A DNA stretch of 64,000 nt from assembly GCA_009692365.1 (NCBI GenBank), contig SHZJ01000003.1, positions 1-64,000 on the forward strand, written 5' to 3'. A program made the translations under genes and the position numbers. The DNA is from Gammaproteobacteria bacterium (GTDB lineage Bacteria; Pseudomonadota; Gammaproteobacteria; Ga0077536). The stretch's first letter is position 1, and every line of letters starts with the position of its first letter. Below are positions 27,756 to 36,913 of this stretch, in pieces. A model generated the notes under the pieces. The model worked only from the letters and a program-made list of their open reading frames with translations, ran no database searches and was not told where the DNA came from.

Positions 27756-28453
27756 AGCGAGTGGCCCGACCGGCGACGCGCGGTTGGGCGCCCAACCAAC
27801 TGCCCGCCTATCCCTCCAGCACCAAGCGCGCGCCGCAAGCTGCCGCCATCGCGCTCCCACCTCAACTGCTGCCCAGTCAGGGTCCGCGCTGGGGGCCCGA
27901 GCAACTCCGCGCCGGGGCCGGAGATCTCACGACGCAGGTGCCGGGCGGCACGGCGCAGGGGCAACGCATCCTCGTGCACGGTCGGGTGAGCGATGCCGCC
28001 GGTCGCCCCGAAGCCCATGCGCTCATTGAGCTTTGGCAGGCGAACGCGGCGGGGCGTTATTTGCACGCGGCCGATCAACACGCGGCGCCGCTGGACCCCT
28101 ACTTCATCGGCGCCGGCCAAGTGCTCACCGATGCGCAGGGCTGTTATGAGTTCCTCAGCATCGAACCCGGCGCTTATCCGTGGGGCAACCACCCCAACGG
28201 CTGGCGCCCCAAACACATCCATTTCTCGCTGTTCGGGGCTGGTTTTGCGGCGCGCTTGGTCACCCAGCTATATTTTCCCGGCGACCCCCTGCTGCCCCTA
28301 GACCCTATTTTTATGGGCATTCCGCAGGCCGCGGCCCGGGCGCGGCTGGTCGCGAAGTTTGATCTCACCCGCACGCAGCCCGCCTGGGCGCTGGCCTATC
28401 GTTTCGATGTGGTGCTGCGCGGTTGCGCGGCAACTCCCCTGGACGCTCACTGA
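27752..28453 (+). CDS. pcaH: Protocatechuate 3,4-dioxygenase beta subunit
   Basis: The 233-aa intradiol dioxygenase subunit has all four non-heme Fe(III) ligands: Y103 (GRYLH), Y142 (EPGAYPW), H155 and H157 (KHIHF), with R152 beside them. With PcaG it cleaves protocatechuate between the hydroxyls to 3-carboxy-cis,cis-muconate. It starts at GTG 27752 in a GTGA overlap with pcaJ. Its stop is only a few bases before pcaG, as required for equimolar assembly. Confidence 0.93.
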   Translation: MKRVARPATRGWAPNQLPAYPSSTKRAPQAAAIALPPQLLPSQGPRWGPEQLRAGAGDLTTQVPGGTAQGQRILVHGRVSDAAGRPEAHALIELWQANAAGRYLHAADQHAAPLDPYFIGAGQVLTDAQGCYEFLSIEPGAYPWGNHPNGWRPKHIHFSLFGAGFAARLVTQLYFPGDPLLPLDPIFMGIPQAAARARLVAKFDLTRTQPAWALAYRFDVVLRGCAATPLDAH

Positions 28454-28454
28454 G

Positions 28455-28982
28455 ATGCGCAGGCCCACCCCGGCGCAAACGGCGGGGCCCTATTACAGTC
28501 TTGGGCTGGACTGGTGGCAGGCCCACCCCATCACCCACGAGCCGCCGGCCGGGGCGGCCATCTGTGTGCGGGGTCAGGTGTTGGACGGCGATGGTGCGCC
28601 GGTCCCCGATGCACTCGTTGAAATTTGGCAGGCCAATGGCGCGGGTGATTATCCGACGCGCAGCGCGGCGGCGGGGGAGGGTTTTGGTCGGGTCAGCGTG
28701 GACGCCGAGGGGCGCTACACTTTTTTGACCCACAAGCCGGGCCCCACCACCCCGCAAGCCGCGCCGCATATCCATTTCACGCTGTTGGCTCGGGGTCTAA
28801 TGAACCCGCTGGTAACGCGCCTTTATTTCGCGGACGAAGCCGCCCGTAATCACCGCGATCCGGCCCTCGCCAGGGTCCCGCTCGCGCGCCGCGCCACCTT
28901 AATCGCCGCACTCACCCCCACCGGCTATTGCTTCGACATCCACCTCCAAGGCCCCTTAGAAACGGTGTTCTTCGATGTCTAG
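28455..28982 (+). CDS. pcaG: Protocatechuate 3,4-dioxygenase alpha subunit
   Basis: The 175-aa subunit opens with RRPTPAQTAGPYYSLGLDWW, the PcaG N-terminus. It lacks the full set of iron ligands, as normal for the alpha subunit, and ends with GPLETVFFDV. ATG 28455 is preferred over the track start at 28359, which would lie in the pcaH end. It overlaps pobA by 8 bp. It is slightly shorter than the usual 190-200 aa. Confidence 0.9.
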   Translation: MRRPTPAQTAGPYYSLGLDWWQAHPITHEPPAGAAICVRGQVLDGDGAPVPDALVEIWQANGAGDYPTRSAAAGEGFGRVSVDAEGRYTFLTHKPGPTTPQAAPHIHFTLLARGLMNPLVTRLYFADEAARNHRDPALARVPLARRATLIAALTPTGYCFDIHLQGPLETVFFDV

Positions 28983-30186
28983 CGTTGCGCGCGTGCAAGT
29001 CGGCATTATCGGTGCCGGCCCCGCCGGGCTGCTCTTGGGCCGCCTGCTGGGACTTGCCGGCATTAGTTTCGTCCTGCTCGAGCGGCAGACGCGTGCGCAT
29101 GTGGAAAGCCGAATTCGAGCCGGGGTGCTCGAACCGGGCAGTGTCACCTTATTGGACGCCGCGGGCGTCAGCGCGCGGCTGCATCGCGAAAGCCTGGTCC
29201 ACGAGGGCTTTGAGATTGCCTACGGCGAGCAGCGTTTGCGCATCAACCTGCGCGCCCTGACCGGCCACGCCGTGACGGTCTACGGCCAGACCGAAATCAC
29301 CCGCGATTTAAGCGCCCAACACGAGGCGGCCGGCAGCCAAATTTTGTACGGCTGCGAGGCCGTGACCCCGCTGGACCTCACCGGCCGGGCCGCCCGACTG
29401 CGCTACCGCTGGCAGGGGCAGGCTGACGAATTTGTCTGTGACTACCTCGTGGGCTGCGACGGCTATCACGGGGTGGCGCGGGCCAGCCTGCCGGCGGCGG
29501 GGGTGCGTAATATCGAGCGCGCTTATCCGGTGAGCTGGCTTGGGGTACTAGCCGACGCCCCGCCCGTCACCCCGGAACTCCTCTACGCCAGCCACCCGCG
29601 TGGCTTTGCGCTGTGTTCCATGCGCTCGCGCACGCGCAGCCGCTACTACCTGGAAGTCGCCGCCACCCAAACACTAGAGGAGTGGCCGGACGAGCGCTTC
29701 TGGGATGAACTGCGCGCGCGGCTGCCCGCGAGCGTGGCGGCCGCGTTGGTCACTGGCCCAGCTATCGAGAAAAGCCTCACGCCGCTGCGCGGTTTTGTGG
29801 CCGAGCCCCTGCGACATGGACGGCTCTTCCTGGCCGGGGACGCTGCGCACATCGTGCCGCCCACCGGTGCTAAAGGCTTAAACCTCGCGTTCGCCGATGT
29901 AGGGGAACTGGCGGCGGCCCTCATCGCGTGGTTCAAAACGGGCGCCACCGAGGGTCTCGACGCCTATTCGCCCAATCGCTTGGCACGCGTGTGGCAAGCG
30001 CAACGCTTCGCTTGGTGGCTGACGGCGCTGACGCATCGCCTGACCGCCGCTGTGTTTGATGAGCGGGCGCAAGCGGCGGAATTCGCCTACCTCGCCGGCT
30101 GTACCCACGCGCAGCAAAGTCTGGCCGAAAATTATCTCGGGCTGTCCTCGGTCGGCGCCACGCCCCCACGTTCTACGCGCAGTTAA
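28975..30186 (+). CDS. pobA: 4-hydroxybenzoate 3-monooxygenase (PobA)
   Basis: The 403-aa flavoprotein has GIIGAGPAGLLLGRLLG (FAD ADP-binding), ESRIRAGVLEPGSV (a pobA signature), the DG motif VGCDGYHGVARA, and GDAAHIVPPTGAKGLNLAFAD (FAD ribityl binding). It hydroxylates 4-hydroxybenzoate to protocatechuate with NAD(P)H and O2, feeding PcaHG. It sits inside the pca operon, overlapping pcaG, and has no pobR-type regulator nearby. Confidence 0.95.
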   Translation: MSSVARVQVGIIGAGPAGLLLGRLLGLAGISFVLLERQTRAHVESRIRAGVLEPGSVTLLDAAGVSARLHRESLVHEGFEIAYGEQRLRINLRALTGHAVTVYGQTEITRDLSAQHEAAGSQILYGCEAVTPLDLTGRAARLRYRWQGQADEFVCDYLVGCDGYHGVARASLPAAGVRNIERAYPVSWLGVLADAPPVTPELLYASHPRGFALCSMRSRTRSRYYLEVAATQTLEEWPDERFWDELRARLPASVAAALVTGPAIEKSLTPLRGFVAEPLRHGRLFLAGDAAHIVPPTGAKGLNLAFADVGELAAALIAWFKTGATEGLDAYSPNRLARVWQAQRFAWWLTALTHRLTAAVFDERAQAAEFAYLAGCTHAQQSLAENYLGLSSVGATPPRSTRS

Positions 30187-30212
30187 CCGCTCAACACAAA
30201 CCCTAGGCAGCC

Positions 30213-31556
30213 ATGGATTTCAGCCCACTTACCACCGCCTATTTGGGCGGCGAGGACCTCGCCGAGTGCTTCGCGCCACCGGCCATGCTGGCCCATATGC
30301 TGCAATTCGAAGCCACGCTGGCGAGTGTCCAAGCGGCGCTGGGGGTCATCCCACCGGACGCCGCCGCGCTCATCGCGCAGTGCGCTAAAAACACCCCGTT
30401 TGACGTGACCCAGATCACCGCGCAGAGCGTGGAAGCCAGCAATCCCGCCATCCCACTGGTGCATTTGCTCACGGGTGTCGTGGCGGCACAAAGCGCCGAG
30501 GCGGCGCGCTATGTCCACTGGGGCGCGACCAGTCAGGATGTGATGGACAGCGCTTTGATGCTGGCCGCGCGCGCCGCCCTCACGCGCCTGAACGTTCATC
30601 TGGACGCGCTGATAGCCCTGCTCTGCCCGCTCGCCGAGCGCCACCGCACCACGCTCATGCCCGCCCGCACCCTCTCGCAACACGCGGGGCCCACGACCTT
30701 TGGTCTGAAGGTCGCCGGTTGGTTGATGGGTCTGCTGGGCGCGCGCGCGCGGCTGCGCGGCGTGCAGGCGGTATTGCCGGTGCAGTTCGGGGGTGCGACG
30801 GGCACCTTGGCGAGCTTCGGCACGCAGGGTCTTGCGCTGGCCCAAGGCCTCGCCGCCCAGTTGGGCTTGGCCGACGCCGGACCTTGGCAGACCGAGCGCA
30901 GCGTCGTGCGGGAGCTGGCGGCGGTCGTGGCGAATGTGGCGGCGGCGGTCGGCAAAATTGCCCACGACGTGGTGTTGATGGCCCAAACTGAAGTCGCTGA
31001 ACTGCGCGAAGCGGCGAGCCCTGGGCGCGGCGGTTCTTCGGCCTTACCGCACAAACAAAACCCGGTGGGGGCGATTGCCGCCGGCGCGGCGGCCCGCCGT
31101 GCACCCGGCGCGCTGGCCACGGTGTTTGCGGCCTTCGATCAGGGCCACGAGCGGGCCAGCGGTGCCTGGCACGCGGAGTCGTGCGCGTTGGTCGACCTCT
31201 TCGTGTGCGCCGGCGGCGCGCTGGCGGGGTTACGGCGCTCCTTGGCCGGCATCGAGGTGGATAGCGCGGCGATGCGGCGTAATGTCGATCTCAGCTTAGG
31301 GCTGCTGATGAGTGAAGCGGTGAGCATGGCGCTGACCCCGGCGCTGGGTCGGGCAGGCGCGCAGGCGTTGCTGGCACGCGCCAGCGCGGTGGTGCGCGCA
31401 GAAGGCCGCCCTTTGGCCGCCGTACTGGGGGAAGACGCCCGCGTGCGCGAGCAGCTGGGCGCGCCGGCACTGGCACGGGCGCTCGATCCCGCCGCCCACC
31501 TCGGCAGCGCTGACCTATTAATCAGCCGCGCGCTGGCCCGCGCGACCGAAGGCTGA
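30213..31556 (+). CDS. pcaB: 3-carboxy-cis,cis-muconate cycloisomerase
   Basis: The 447-aa member of the fumarase/aspartase superfamily has the signature GRGGSSALPHKQNPVGA and TSQDVMDSALM (catalytic region). It lactonises the PcaHG product to 4-carboxymuconolactone. It is last in the operon, 26 bp after pobA. The next two steps (pcaC decarboxylase, pcaD hydrolase) and pcaF thiolase are not in this window. Confidence 0.93.
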   Translation: MDFSPLTTAYLGGEDLAECFAPPAMLAHMLQFEATLASVQAALGVIPPDAAALIAQCAKNTPFDVTQITAQSVEASNPAIPLVHLLTGVVAAQSAEAARYVHWGATSQDVMDSALMLAARAALTRLNVHLDALIALLCPLAERHRTTLMPARTLSQHAGPTTFGLKVAGWLMGLLGARARLRGVQAVLPVQFGGATGTLASFGTQGLALAQGLAAQLGLADAGPWQTERSVVRELAAVVANVAAAVGKIAHDVVLMAQTEVAELREAASPGRGGSSALPHKQNPVGAIAAGAAARRAPGALATVFAAFDQGHERASGAWHAESCALVDLFVCAGGALAGLRRSLAGIEVDSAAMRRNVDLSLGLLMSEAVSMALTPALGRAGAQALLARASAVVRAEGRPLAAVLGEDARVREQLGAPALARALDPAAHLGSADLLISRALARATEG

Positions 31557-31631
31557 GCCCCCGCGCCGCCAATAGACAGGCGGCCCAGACCCGCGCTGGG
31601 TCGCTACGACCTCGCGACGCTGCCGGCAACC

Positions 31632-31735
31632 TGGCAACGACTCAGGGCAACGACTCAGGGCAACGACTCAAGGCAACTACGCGGGGCAACTACGCGGGGC
31701 AACGACTCAGGGCAACTACGCAGGGCAACTACGCA
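31632..31735 (+). repeat. Eight-copy 13-bp tandem repeat
   Basis: Eight consecutive units of GGGCAACGACTCA or the variant GGGCAACTACGCA (with A/G end variants) run without a gap. Because 13 is not a multiple of three, all frames are read in turn, and the overlapping ORFs are not real. It follows the pcaB stop by about 75 bp. Confidence 0.9.
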
Positions 31736-32236
31736 CAGGCGCGGCGCGCGCCGGCCCCCGCAAGGGGGGGTGTTAACTCGCGGTGGCGGCCGCTCGCGGC
31801 GAGTGGGTGGGAGCGTTTTTGGGGACCGGCGCGGCGTGGCCCTAACAGATTTCCGTCGGAAAACGGCGTGGCCCGCCCCCAGCATCGTGCTGGCCGTCGC
31901 GCCGCGCCGCCGTGTGCATCGCATGGGCTGCGGGTCGTGGGTGCTATCACCCACGGTGCCCGGGGGCCGCGGCCAGACTCTGGCGCCGCCCTTTGAGAGC
32001 GCCCGTCCGCCCCGGCCGCACGGGCTATCGGCAGTGGTAGTCAGGTGTGTGCCCGGACCCCATCTCGCCCAGCCAGAAATCACCACGCGGCTCTAGGTGT
32101 GGATCAAACGAGCGGTCACCCGCGTGCCGGCGGGGCCGCCGTTTTGACTGACGATGGCGGCACCACCGCCTCCTCGCCCGCCTATTTCAAAAAAATTTGC
32201 AATTCCAACAGCTTATTACCCTAATCAGATAATAAT

Positions 32237-32253
32237 TATTGAAATATTCAATA
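32237..32253 (+). promoter_or_regulatory. Inverted repeat in AT-rich region upstream of the porin gene
   Basis: TATTGAA-ATA-TTCAATA is a 7-3-7 palindrome about 100 bp upstream of the ATG, inside the only AT-rich stretch of this spacer. It has the size of an operator half-site pair. No cognate regulator can be named. Confidence 0.4.
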
Positions 32254-32350
32254 ACATCTTGTAATCAATACAGACTATCCTGCGACCGAGTCTCAATCTC
32301 AGCCCGCGCTCCGGGCATCACGACGTTACCGACGTAAAAGGATATCGCTC

Positions 32351-33667
32351 ATGTCAGCGCGCCCCCGTATAAAAACGTATCTGCTCGGTCTGACCGCCGG
32401 CCTGCTGTACTGCGCCGATGCCGCAGCCATCAACGGGTATTTTCTGCTGGGCTATGGCGCCAAACAGCTCGGGGTGGCGGGCGTTGGCGTGGCGCTGCCG
32501 CAGGACCGCCTGGCCGCAGCCATCAATCCGGCAGGGATGGCGCTAGTAGCACCCGGATTCGACGCGGGGCTCGCGCTGCTGAACCCCCGACGCGGGGCTG
32601 AGATCGACTGTCGCGGCATCGGCGCCTGCGACACGGTAGTCGGCGATAACTCACGCCGAGAATTCTTCCAAGTGCCCAGCTTCGGCTACAGCCGACGACT
32701 CGACCCAACCACCACCCTCGGCCTGACGATGTACGCGAACGGCGGGCTGAATTCGACCTACGACCGGGCAATCTTCGATGAAGCCGCCGCGCGCATCGCG
32801 GGATTCCCCCCCCCGGGTGGCATTCAAAAGGACAAACTGGGCCTCGATATGGCGCAGTTTGTCTTCGCGCCCAGCCTGTCGCGCCGGCTCACCCCCAACT
32901 TCGCGGTGGGCATCGCACCGCTATTCCAGATCGAGCGCGTCAAGGTCTATGGCCTGCAATCGTTCGCGCGCCTTTCTACCGACCCCACCAGCGTGAGCAA
33001 TCGTGGTTCCGAATACCTGTTCGGCGGGGGCGTGCGGGTGGGCTTTATTTGGTCGGTCTGGCCAAGACTGCAGCTAGGCGCGCAGTTCTCCTCGCCCATC
33101 TACATGCAGGACTCCATTAAGTACAACGGCTTGTTCGCACAAAACGGCAGCTTGGATGTGCCGGCGCATTTCACGGTGGGATTGGCCTACCAGCTAAAAC
33201 CTACGATCACCCTCGCCTTTGACTACCAAAATATCCGCTACGGCGACATTGACGCGATTGCCAACCCGGCACCGACGCTGGCGGAGTTTCAAGGCCACAT
33301 CGCGCCGGCAAGAAAGCTCGGTGGGAGCGAGGGCATCGGTTTTGGCTGGCGCAATCAGAACGTGTACCGCCTGGCCGGGCTGTGGACGTTCAACCCCAAA
33401 ACCACCTTGCGGCTCGGGTATTCTCATTGCAGCTCGCAACTCACCACCGCCGCGGTGCTGATCAACGTGCCGCTGCCCTCGGTGATACCGGACAAGTTGA
33501 CCGCTGGGGTCACCTACGAGGTCTCGGCCCAAAACGCCTTCTCGCTGGGCTACATGCATGGTTTTGCAGGCGAAAAACGCGACCCCAGCACCGAGCTTTT
33601 TGGTGCGTCGGCCAAGCTGTGGGCCAGTGGCGATACCGCGGAACTGGCCTGGCATCACACTTATTAA
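32351..33667 (+). CDS. FadL/TodX-family outer-membrane channel (OmpP1)
   Basis: The 438-aa protein starts with a signal peptide (LLGLTAGLLYCADAAA), followed by INGYFLLGYGAKQLGVAG, the N-terminal hatch of FadL-type channels, and AINPAGMAL (NPA motif). The rest is alternating beta-strand sequence to a terminal aromatic (AWHHTY). These channels import hydrophobic substrates such as fatty acids or aromatic hydrocarbons. The AAGGA ribosome site is eight bases before the ATG. The gene holds a C9 tract at 32806-32814, in frame here (FPPPGG). Confidence 0.92.
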   Translation: MSARPRIKTYLLGLTAGLLYCADAAAINGYFLLGYGAKQLGVAGVGVALPQDRLAAAINPAGMALVAPGFDAGLALLNPRRGAEIDCRGIGACDTVVGDNSRREFFQVPSFGYSRRLDPTTTLGLTMYANGGLNSTYDRAIFDEAAARIAGFPPPGGIQKDKLGLDMAQFVFAPSLSRRLTPNFAVGIAPLFQIERVKVYGLQSFARLSTDPTSVSNRGSEYLFGGGVRVGFIWSVWPRLQLGAQFSSPIYMQDSIKYNGLFAQNGSLDVPAHFTVGLAYQLKPTITLAFDYQNIRYGDIDAIANPAPTLAEFQGHIAPARKLGGSEGIGFGWRNQNVYRLAGLWTFNPKTTLRLGYSHCSSQLTTAAVLINVPLPSVIPDKLTAGVTYEVSAQNAFSLGYMHGFAGEKRDPSTELFGASAKLWASGDTAELAWHHTY

Positions 33668-33821
33668 GGGTGCTACCGGCAGGTCCCATCAAGCGGCGCC
33701 AACTGCTGCCGTCGCGCCGGGCCAAGTGCTGCGCCGCGCAGAAAATTTAGCGCGCGGCGATGCCGCTGGATTGCGCCCGGACGCGGCGGCGCTGGTCGCG
33801 ACGCCGTCGGTTAGAGGGCGC

Positions 33822-35036
33822 TTACCAGGCGTTTTCCAGCACCCCGATGACGTCTGCCGCACAACCCACCGGGCGCGGGTTAGTCGCCACGACCAAATCT
33901 TCCAGCGCGTCCCTGGCGAGCGCCGGGAAGTCCTCGCGGCTCACCCCCACCTCGCGCAAACGCTGCGGTAGTTCCAAATCCGCCACCAACTGCACCACCG
34001 CTAGTCGCCCCGCCGCCGCTGCGTCTAGGGGGCTGAGACCACGGATGTCCACCCCGAGACACTCGGCAATGTCAGCCTGTCGAGTGCCGACATGCGCCTG
34101 ATTAAAACGCATCACAGCCGGCATCATGACGCAGGAGGTGACCCCGTGCGGCACGTTGTTGCGTGCGCCCAGCTGATGGCCGATGCCGTGGCTGAGACCC
34201 AAATTCACATTGGCAAGACCACACACCGACATCCAGGCGGCGATTTGTGCCTGGGTGCGGGCACCAAGGTCACTGGGGTTTGCTTTGCACTCGCGCAAAA
34301 AACGTCCCAACATCGCCAGCGCCCCGGTGGCCAAGGCATCGGTAAACGGATGTGCGTTAGCGGAGCAGAGCGCCTCCACGCAGTGGTCCACCGCGCGCAT
34401 GCCGGTGGACAACCATAACCACAGTGGGGTGGCGAGCGTCAGATTGGCGTCGAGAAACACCGCGCGCGCGGTGAGCTTGCGGTCGATATACAGGTCTTTA
34501 ACCCGCCGGACTTCGTCTGTAATGCCGGCGAAATGCGTGAATTCCCCACCGGACAGCGTGGTGGAAATAGCCACCATAGGCAGCGCGGGGCCAGCGATCG
34601 AAGGCACATCGAGCGTGGCGGGATATTCGAACTTCACCCGCATCCGTTCAAAATCTGCGGCGGATTGAATATTTTCTGCCAGCGCCAAAACCACCGCCTT
34701 GCCCGTATCGTTGGGCGTACCGCCGCCGAAGGACACGATGCCATCGGCGTGGATCTCCCGCGCCCGCGCAGCGGCCCGCAAGACCGACTCACGATGCACA
34801 TGCTGGATGGTGTCGTGGAATACGGCGGCAATCCGCCCGCCCGCCGCCGTCATCACCCGCGTCACTAAATCGGTTTGGGTGGCGAGTGTATTACCTGTAA
34901 TCAGCAACGCACGCCCAATGCCGTGTGCCGCCAGCGTCGCCGCTAGGCCATCGATGGCGCCCGGCCCGTAATGGACGGACTCGATGGGCAATAAGGTGAA
35001 GGTGCCCGGGGGCAACGGCTGGTCGAGCGTCAACAT
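33822..35036 (-). CDS. Iron-containing alcohol dehydrogenase / maleylacetate reductase-like
   Basis: The 404-aa group III dehydrogenase has the NAD motif SFGGGTPNDTGKAV, STTLSGGEFTHFAG, and metal-site segments STGMRAVDHCVEAL, GLSHGIGHQLGA and NNVPHG. Histidines are kept, but the Asp ligand normally in G-x-D-A-x-x-H is replaced by Arg (GMRAVDH). That pattern is seen in maleylacetate reductase-like members. It may reduce maleylacetate or another oxo-acid or aldehyde; substrate is unknown. AAGGA precedes the ATG. It is convergent with the FadL-like gene. Confidence 0.88.
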   Translation of the reverse strand: MLTLDQPLPPGTFTLLPIESVHYGPGAIDGLAATLAAHGIGRALLITGNTLATQTDLVTRVMTAAGGRIAAVFHDTIQHVHRESVLRAAARAREIHADGIVSFGGGTPNDTGKAVVLALAENIQSAADFERMRVKFEYPATLDVPSIAGPALPMVAISTTLSGGEFTHFAGITDEVRRVKDLYIDRKLTARAVFLDANLTLATPLWLWLSTGMRAVDHCVEALCSANAHPFTDALATGALAMLGRFLRECKANPSDLGARTQAQIAAWMSVCGLANVNLGLSHGIGHQLGARNNVPHGVTSCVMMPAVMRFNQAHVGTRQADIAECLGVDIRGLSPLDAAAAGRLAVVQLVADLELPQRLREVGVSREDFPALARDALEDLVVATNPRPVGCAADVIGVLENAW

Positions 35037-35236
35037 GACTTTGATCCTTCAAAATGTGGCCGACAGGTGAGGGTGGCCCCAGAATCTTCGGTCACTGCCA
35101 CGCGCAGGGCAAGCGCGCTCACCGGCGACGCCGGCGTGCCCGCCGAGTCGTTCAAACACTCGGCCGACGGGGGTGGCCGTGCGGGCGCCAGAGCGGGTCG
35201 CGGCCCAGCCCGCACCAGCCTCCGTGTAGCGGCGGC

Positions 35237-35959
35237 TTAGAGACTCAGGGTGCCTCGTTTTTTCAGCCAGAGGATGGTCGCATACGTCAACAGCAGCGCT
35301 ACCAGAGCCTCCCAGAGTGGTTTGCCATGGCTCGCTGCATGGCCATTGCGCACGGCGTCCAGCGCCAGAATGCCCAGCCCGGCCAACACCCACATGCAGC
35401 CGCTCGCAGCATCTCGCAGCAGCGCGCGCTGCCAATAAAAGTGCATCCCCGACACGGTCTCGCGCAGGCCAGACCAGCACGGCCACCAGCGCGGCACCGC
35501 GCGGCAATAGTCTGGGTAGGCCGGAAACTTCTGGGTCAAATAGTGCTCTTCGGCGGCCACGATTGACTGGTAAGCCAGACCGAAAAAAGCCCCGCCTAGG
35601 AGATACACGCCCACGGAGTTATGGAGGATCAGCAACCCCGCCAAGATCAGGAGATTGCCGCCGTACAGGGGGTTGCGAACGTGCCCGAACAGGCCGTCGG
35701 TGACCAAATCCTTGGCGTACACACGTTTTCTGAGCCCACCGCGTTTGATATAGGCCAAACCGATCGCCAGCCACCGATAGCTCTGGCCCAGCGTCGCGAC
35801 CGCGAAGCCCAACACCACCAGCCAGTGCTCGCTGCTTTCATCGGCGCTCAAAGTATGCGGGCGAAAGCCCACAAAGAGCGCCACCAACACCACCGGGAAC
35901 GCTTTGTCGCGATAGTGGAAGAGCCAATTACCGTAGCCCACCATGAAAGACTTAAACAC
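35237..35959 (-). CDS. PEMT/isoprenylcysteine methyltransferase-family membrane protein
   Basis: The 240-aa integral membrane protein has five or six helices and the family catalytic segment FGHVRNPLYGGN (S-adenosylmethionine binding), followed by AAEEHYLTQKFPAYPDYCR. Bacterial members methylate unknown small substrates or lipids. The start is GTG 35959, preceded by GAGG. It lies 24 bp after cmoA on the same strand, so the two are probably co-transcribed. Confidence 0.85.
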   Translation of the reverse strand: MFKSFMVGYGNWLFHYRDKAFPVVLVALFVGFRPHTLSADESSEHWLVVLGFAVATLGQSYRWLAIGLAYIKRGGLRKRVYAKDLVTDGLFGHVRNPLYGGNLLILAGLLILHNSVGVYLLGGAFFGLAYQSIVAAEEHYLTQKFPAYPDYCRAVPRWWPCWSGLRETVSGMHFYWQRALLRDAASGCMWVLAGLGILALDAVRNGHAASHGKPLWEALVALLLTYATILWLKKRGTLSL

Positions 35960-35983
35960 CCACAGTACCTCGCGTTGGCCGGC

Positions 35984-36751
35984 TCAAGATGCCTTCACGG
36001 CCACCATGGCGGCGAAGTTGTACCAGCGCAGGGTTTCTTCGACGTGCCGAAAGCCCACCTGGTGCAGCAGCGCCCGGTTTTCTTCCGGACGGTAGGGGAT
36101 CAGCACGTTTTCCAAGGCTTCGCGCTTTTGGGCTATTTCTACCGCCGAGTAACCATGACGCGCTTTGAGATCGTAGTAATAGCGAATAAACAGTCGATTC
36201 AGCAGACTGGACTCCATGGTTTGCTTCTCGACCAGAATCAGGCAACCGTTGTCGTTGAGGCCATCGTAAATGCGCTGCACCACCCGCTCGCGCAGCAGCG
36301 GCCGAATGAATTGCAGGGTAAGGATCATGACGACCACCGACGCGTTCTCGATGAGTTGTTCGTCGTGGAGGTCGGCGACCTTGAAATCAACGATGCGGGT
36401 GAGGCCAGCGCTGCCCACTTTGGAGCGCGCTTTGGTGATCATGTCGGGGGAATTGTCCACCCCAACGAAACGTACGCCGGGGCTGACCACCGGATCGAGC
36501 ATCATCAGGGTGGTGGCGGTTGAGCAACCCAAGTCGTAGAGGTTAGAACCATCCACGGCGAAATCGGCGGCAAGTTCGCAGGTAGTGCGCTGAATTTCGT
36601 CGTACAAGGGCACCGACCGCGTGACCATGTCATCAAACACGGCCGCGGTTTTCTGGTCGAAACGAAAGTCGTTGTTGCCGGCGGCGGGCGTGGCAAACAG
36701 TTCATCCCGGGGTGCGGTGGAGGACAACGGGGGTGGGTCATGGTCGGGCAT
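35984..36751 (-). CDS. cmoA: Carboxy-S-adenosyl-L-methionine synthase CmoA-like
   Basis: The 255-aa methyltransferase-fold protein matches CmoA over its length: [38 protein letters not shown] (SAM motif I), [30 protein letters not shown] and [20 protein letters not shown]. CmoA makes carboxy-SAM from SAM and prephenate for tRNA U34 modification with CmoB. No cmoB is adjacent, so a CmoA-like methyltransferase with another role cannot be excluded. GAGGGAG precedes the ATG. It heads a short operon with the PEMT-family gene. Confidence 0.82.
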   Translation of the reverse strand: MPDHDPPPLSSTAPRDELFATPAAGNNDFRFDQKTAAVFDDMVTRSVPLYDEIQRTTCELAADFAVDGSNLYDLGCSTATTLMMLDPVVSPGVRFVGVDNSPDMITKARSKVGSAGLTRIVDFKVADLHDEQLIENASVVVMILTLQFIRPLLRERVVQRIYDGLNDNGCLILVEKQTMESSLLNRLFIRYYYDLKARHGYSAVEIAQKREALENVLIPYRPEENRALLHQVGFRHVEETLRWYNFAAMVAVKAS

Positions 36752-36913
36752 ACAGGCTCCCTCAGGGGGCGTTCGTGGCGGTCATCAACCCCCCGCGGCG
36801 GCGGCGCTCGGGGCGGGCGGCAGCATAACATTCTCGCACGCGCCTGACGCCCCGAGCCGCCAACGCGACCACCCTAGCGCCGCCGCCAGGTCTGGCCCGT
36901 CGCAGCGCTAGGG

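Larger units (their letters stand above)
31557..32350. other. Gene-free spacer between pcaB and the FadL-like gene
   Basis: It contains the 13-bp tandem repeat, then GC-rich sequence with no recognisable gene. A distinctly AT-rich stretch at 32185-32275 probably holds the promoter of the porin gene. The annotated ORFs here are shadows. Confidence 0.6.

Noticed and set aside
31632-31735. Possible CRISPR or coding repeat
   Set aside because: Units abut with no spacers and the 13-bp length disrupts any frame.
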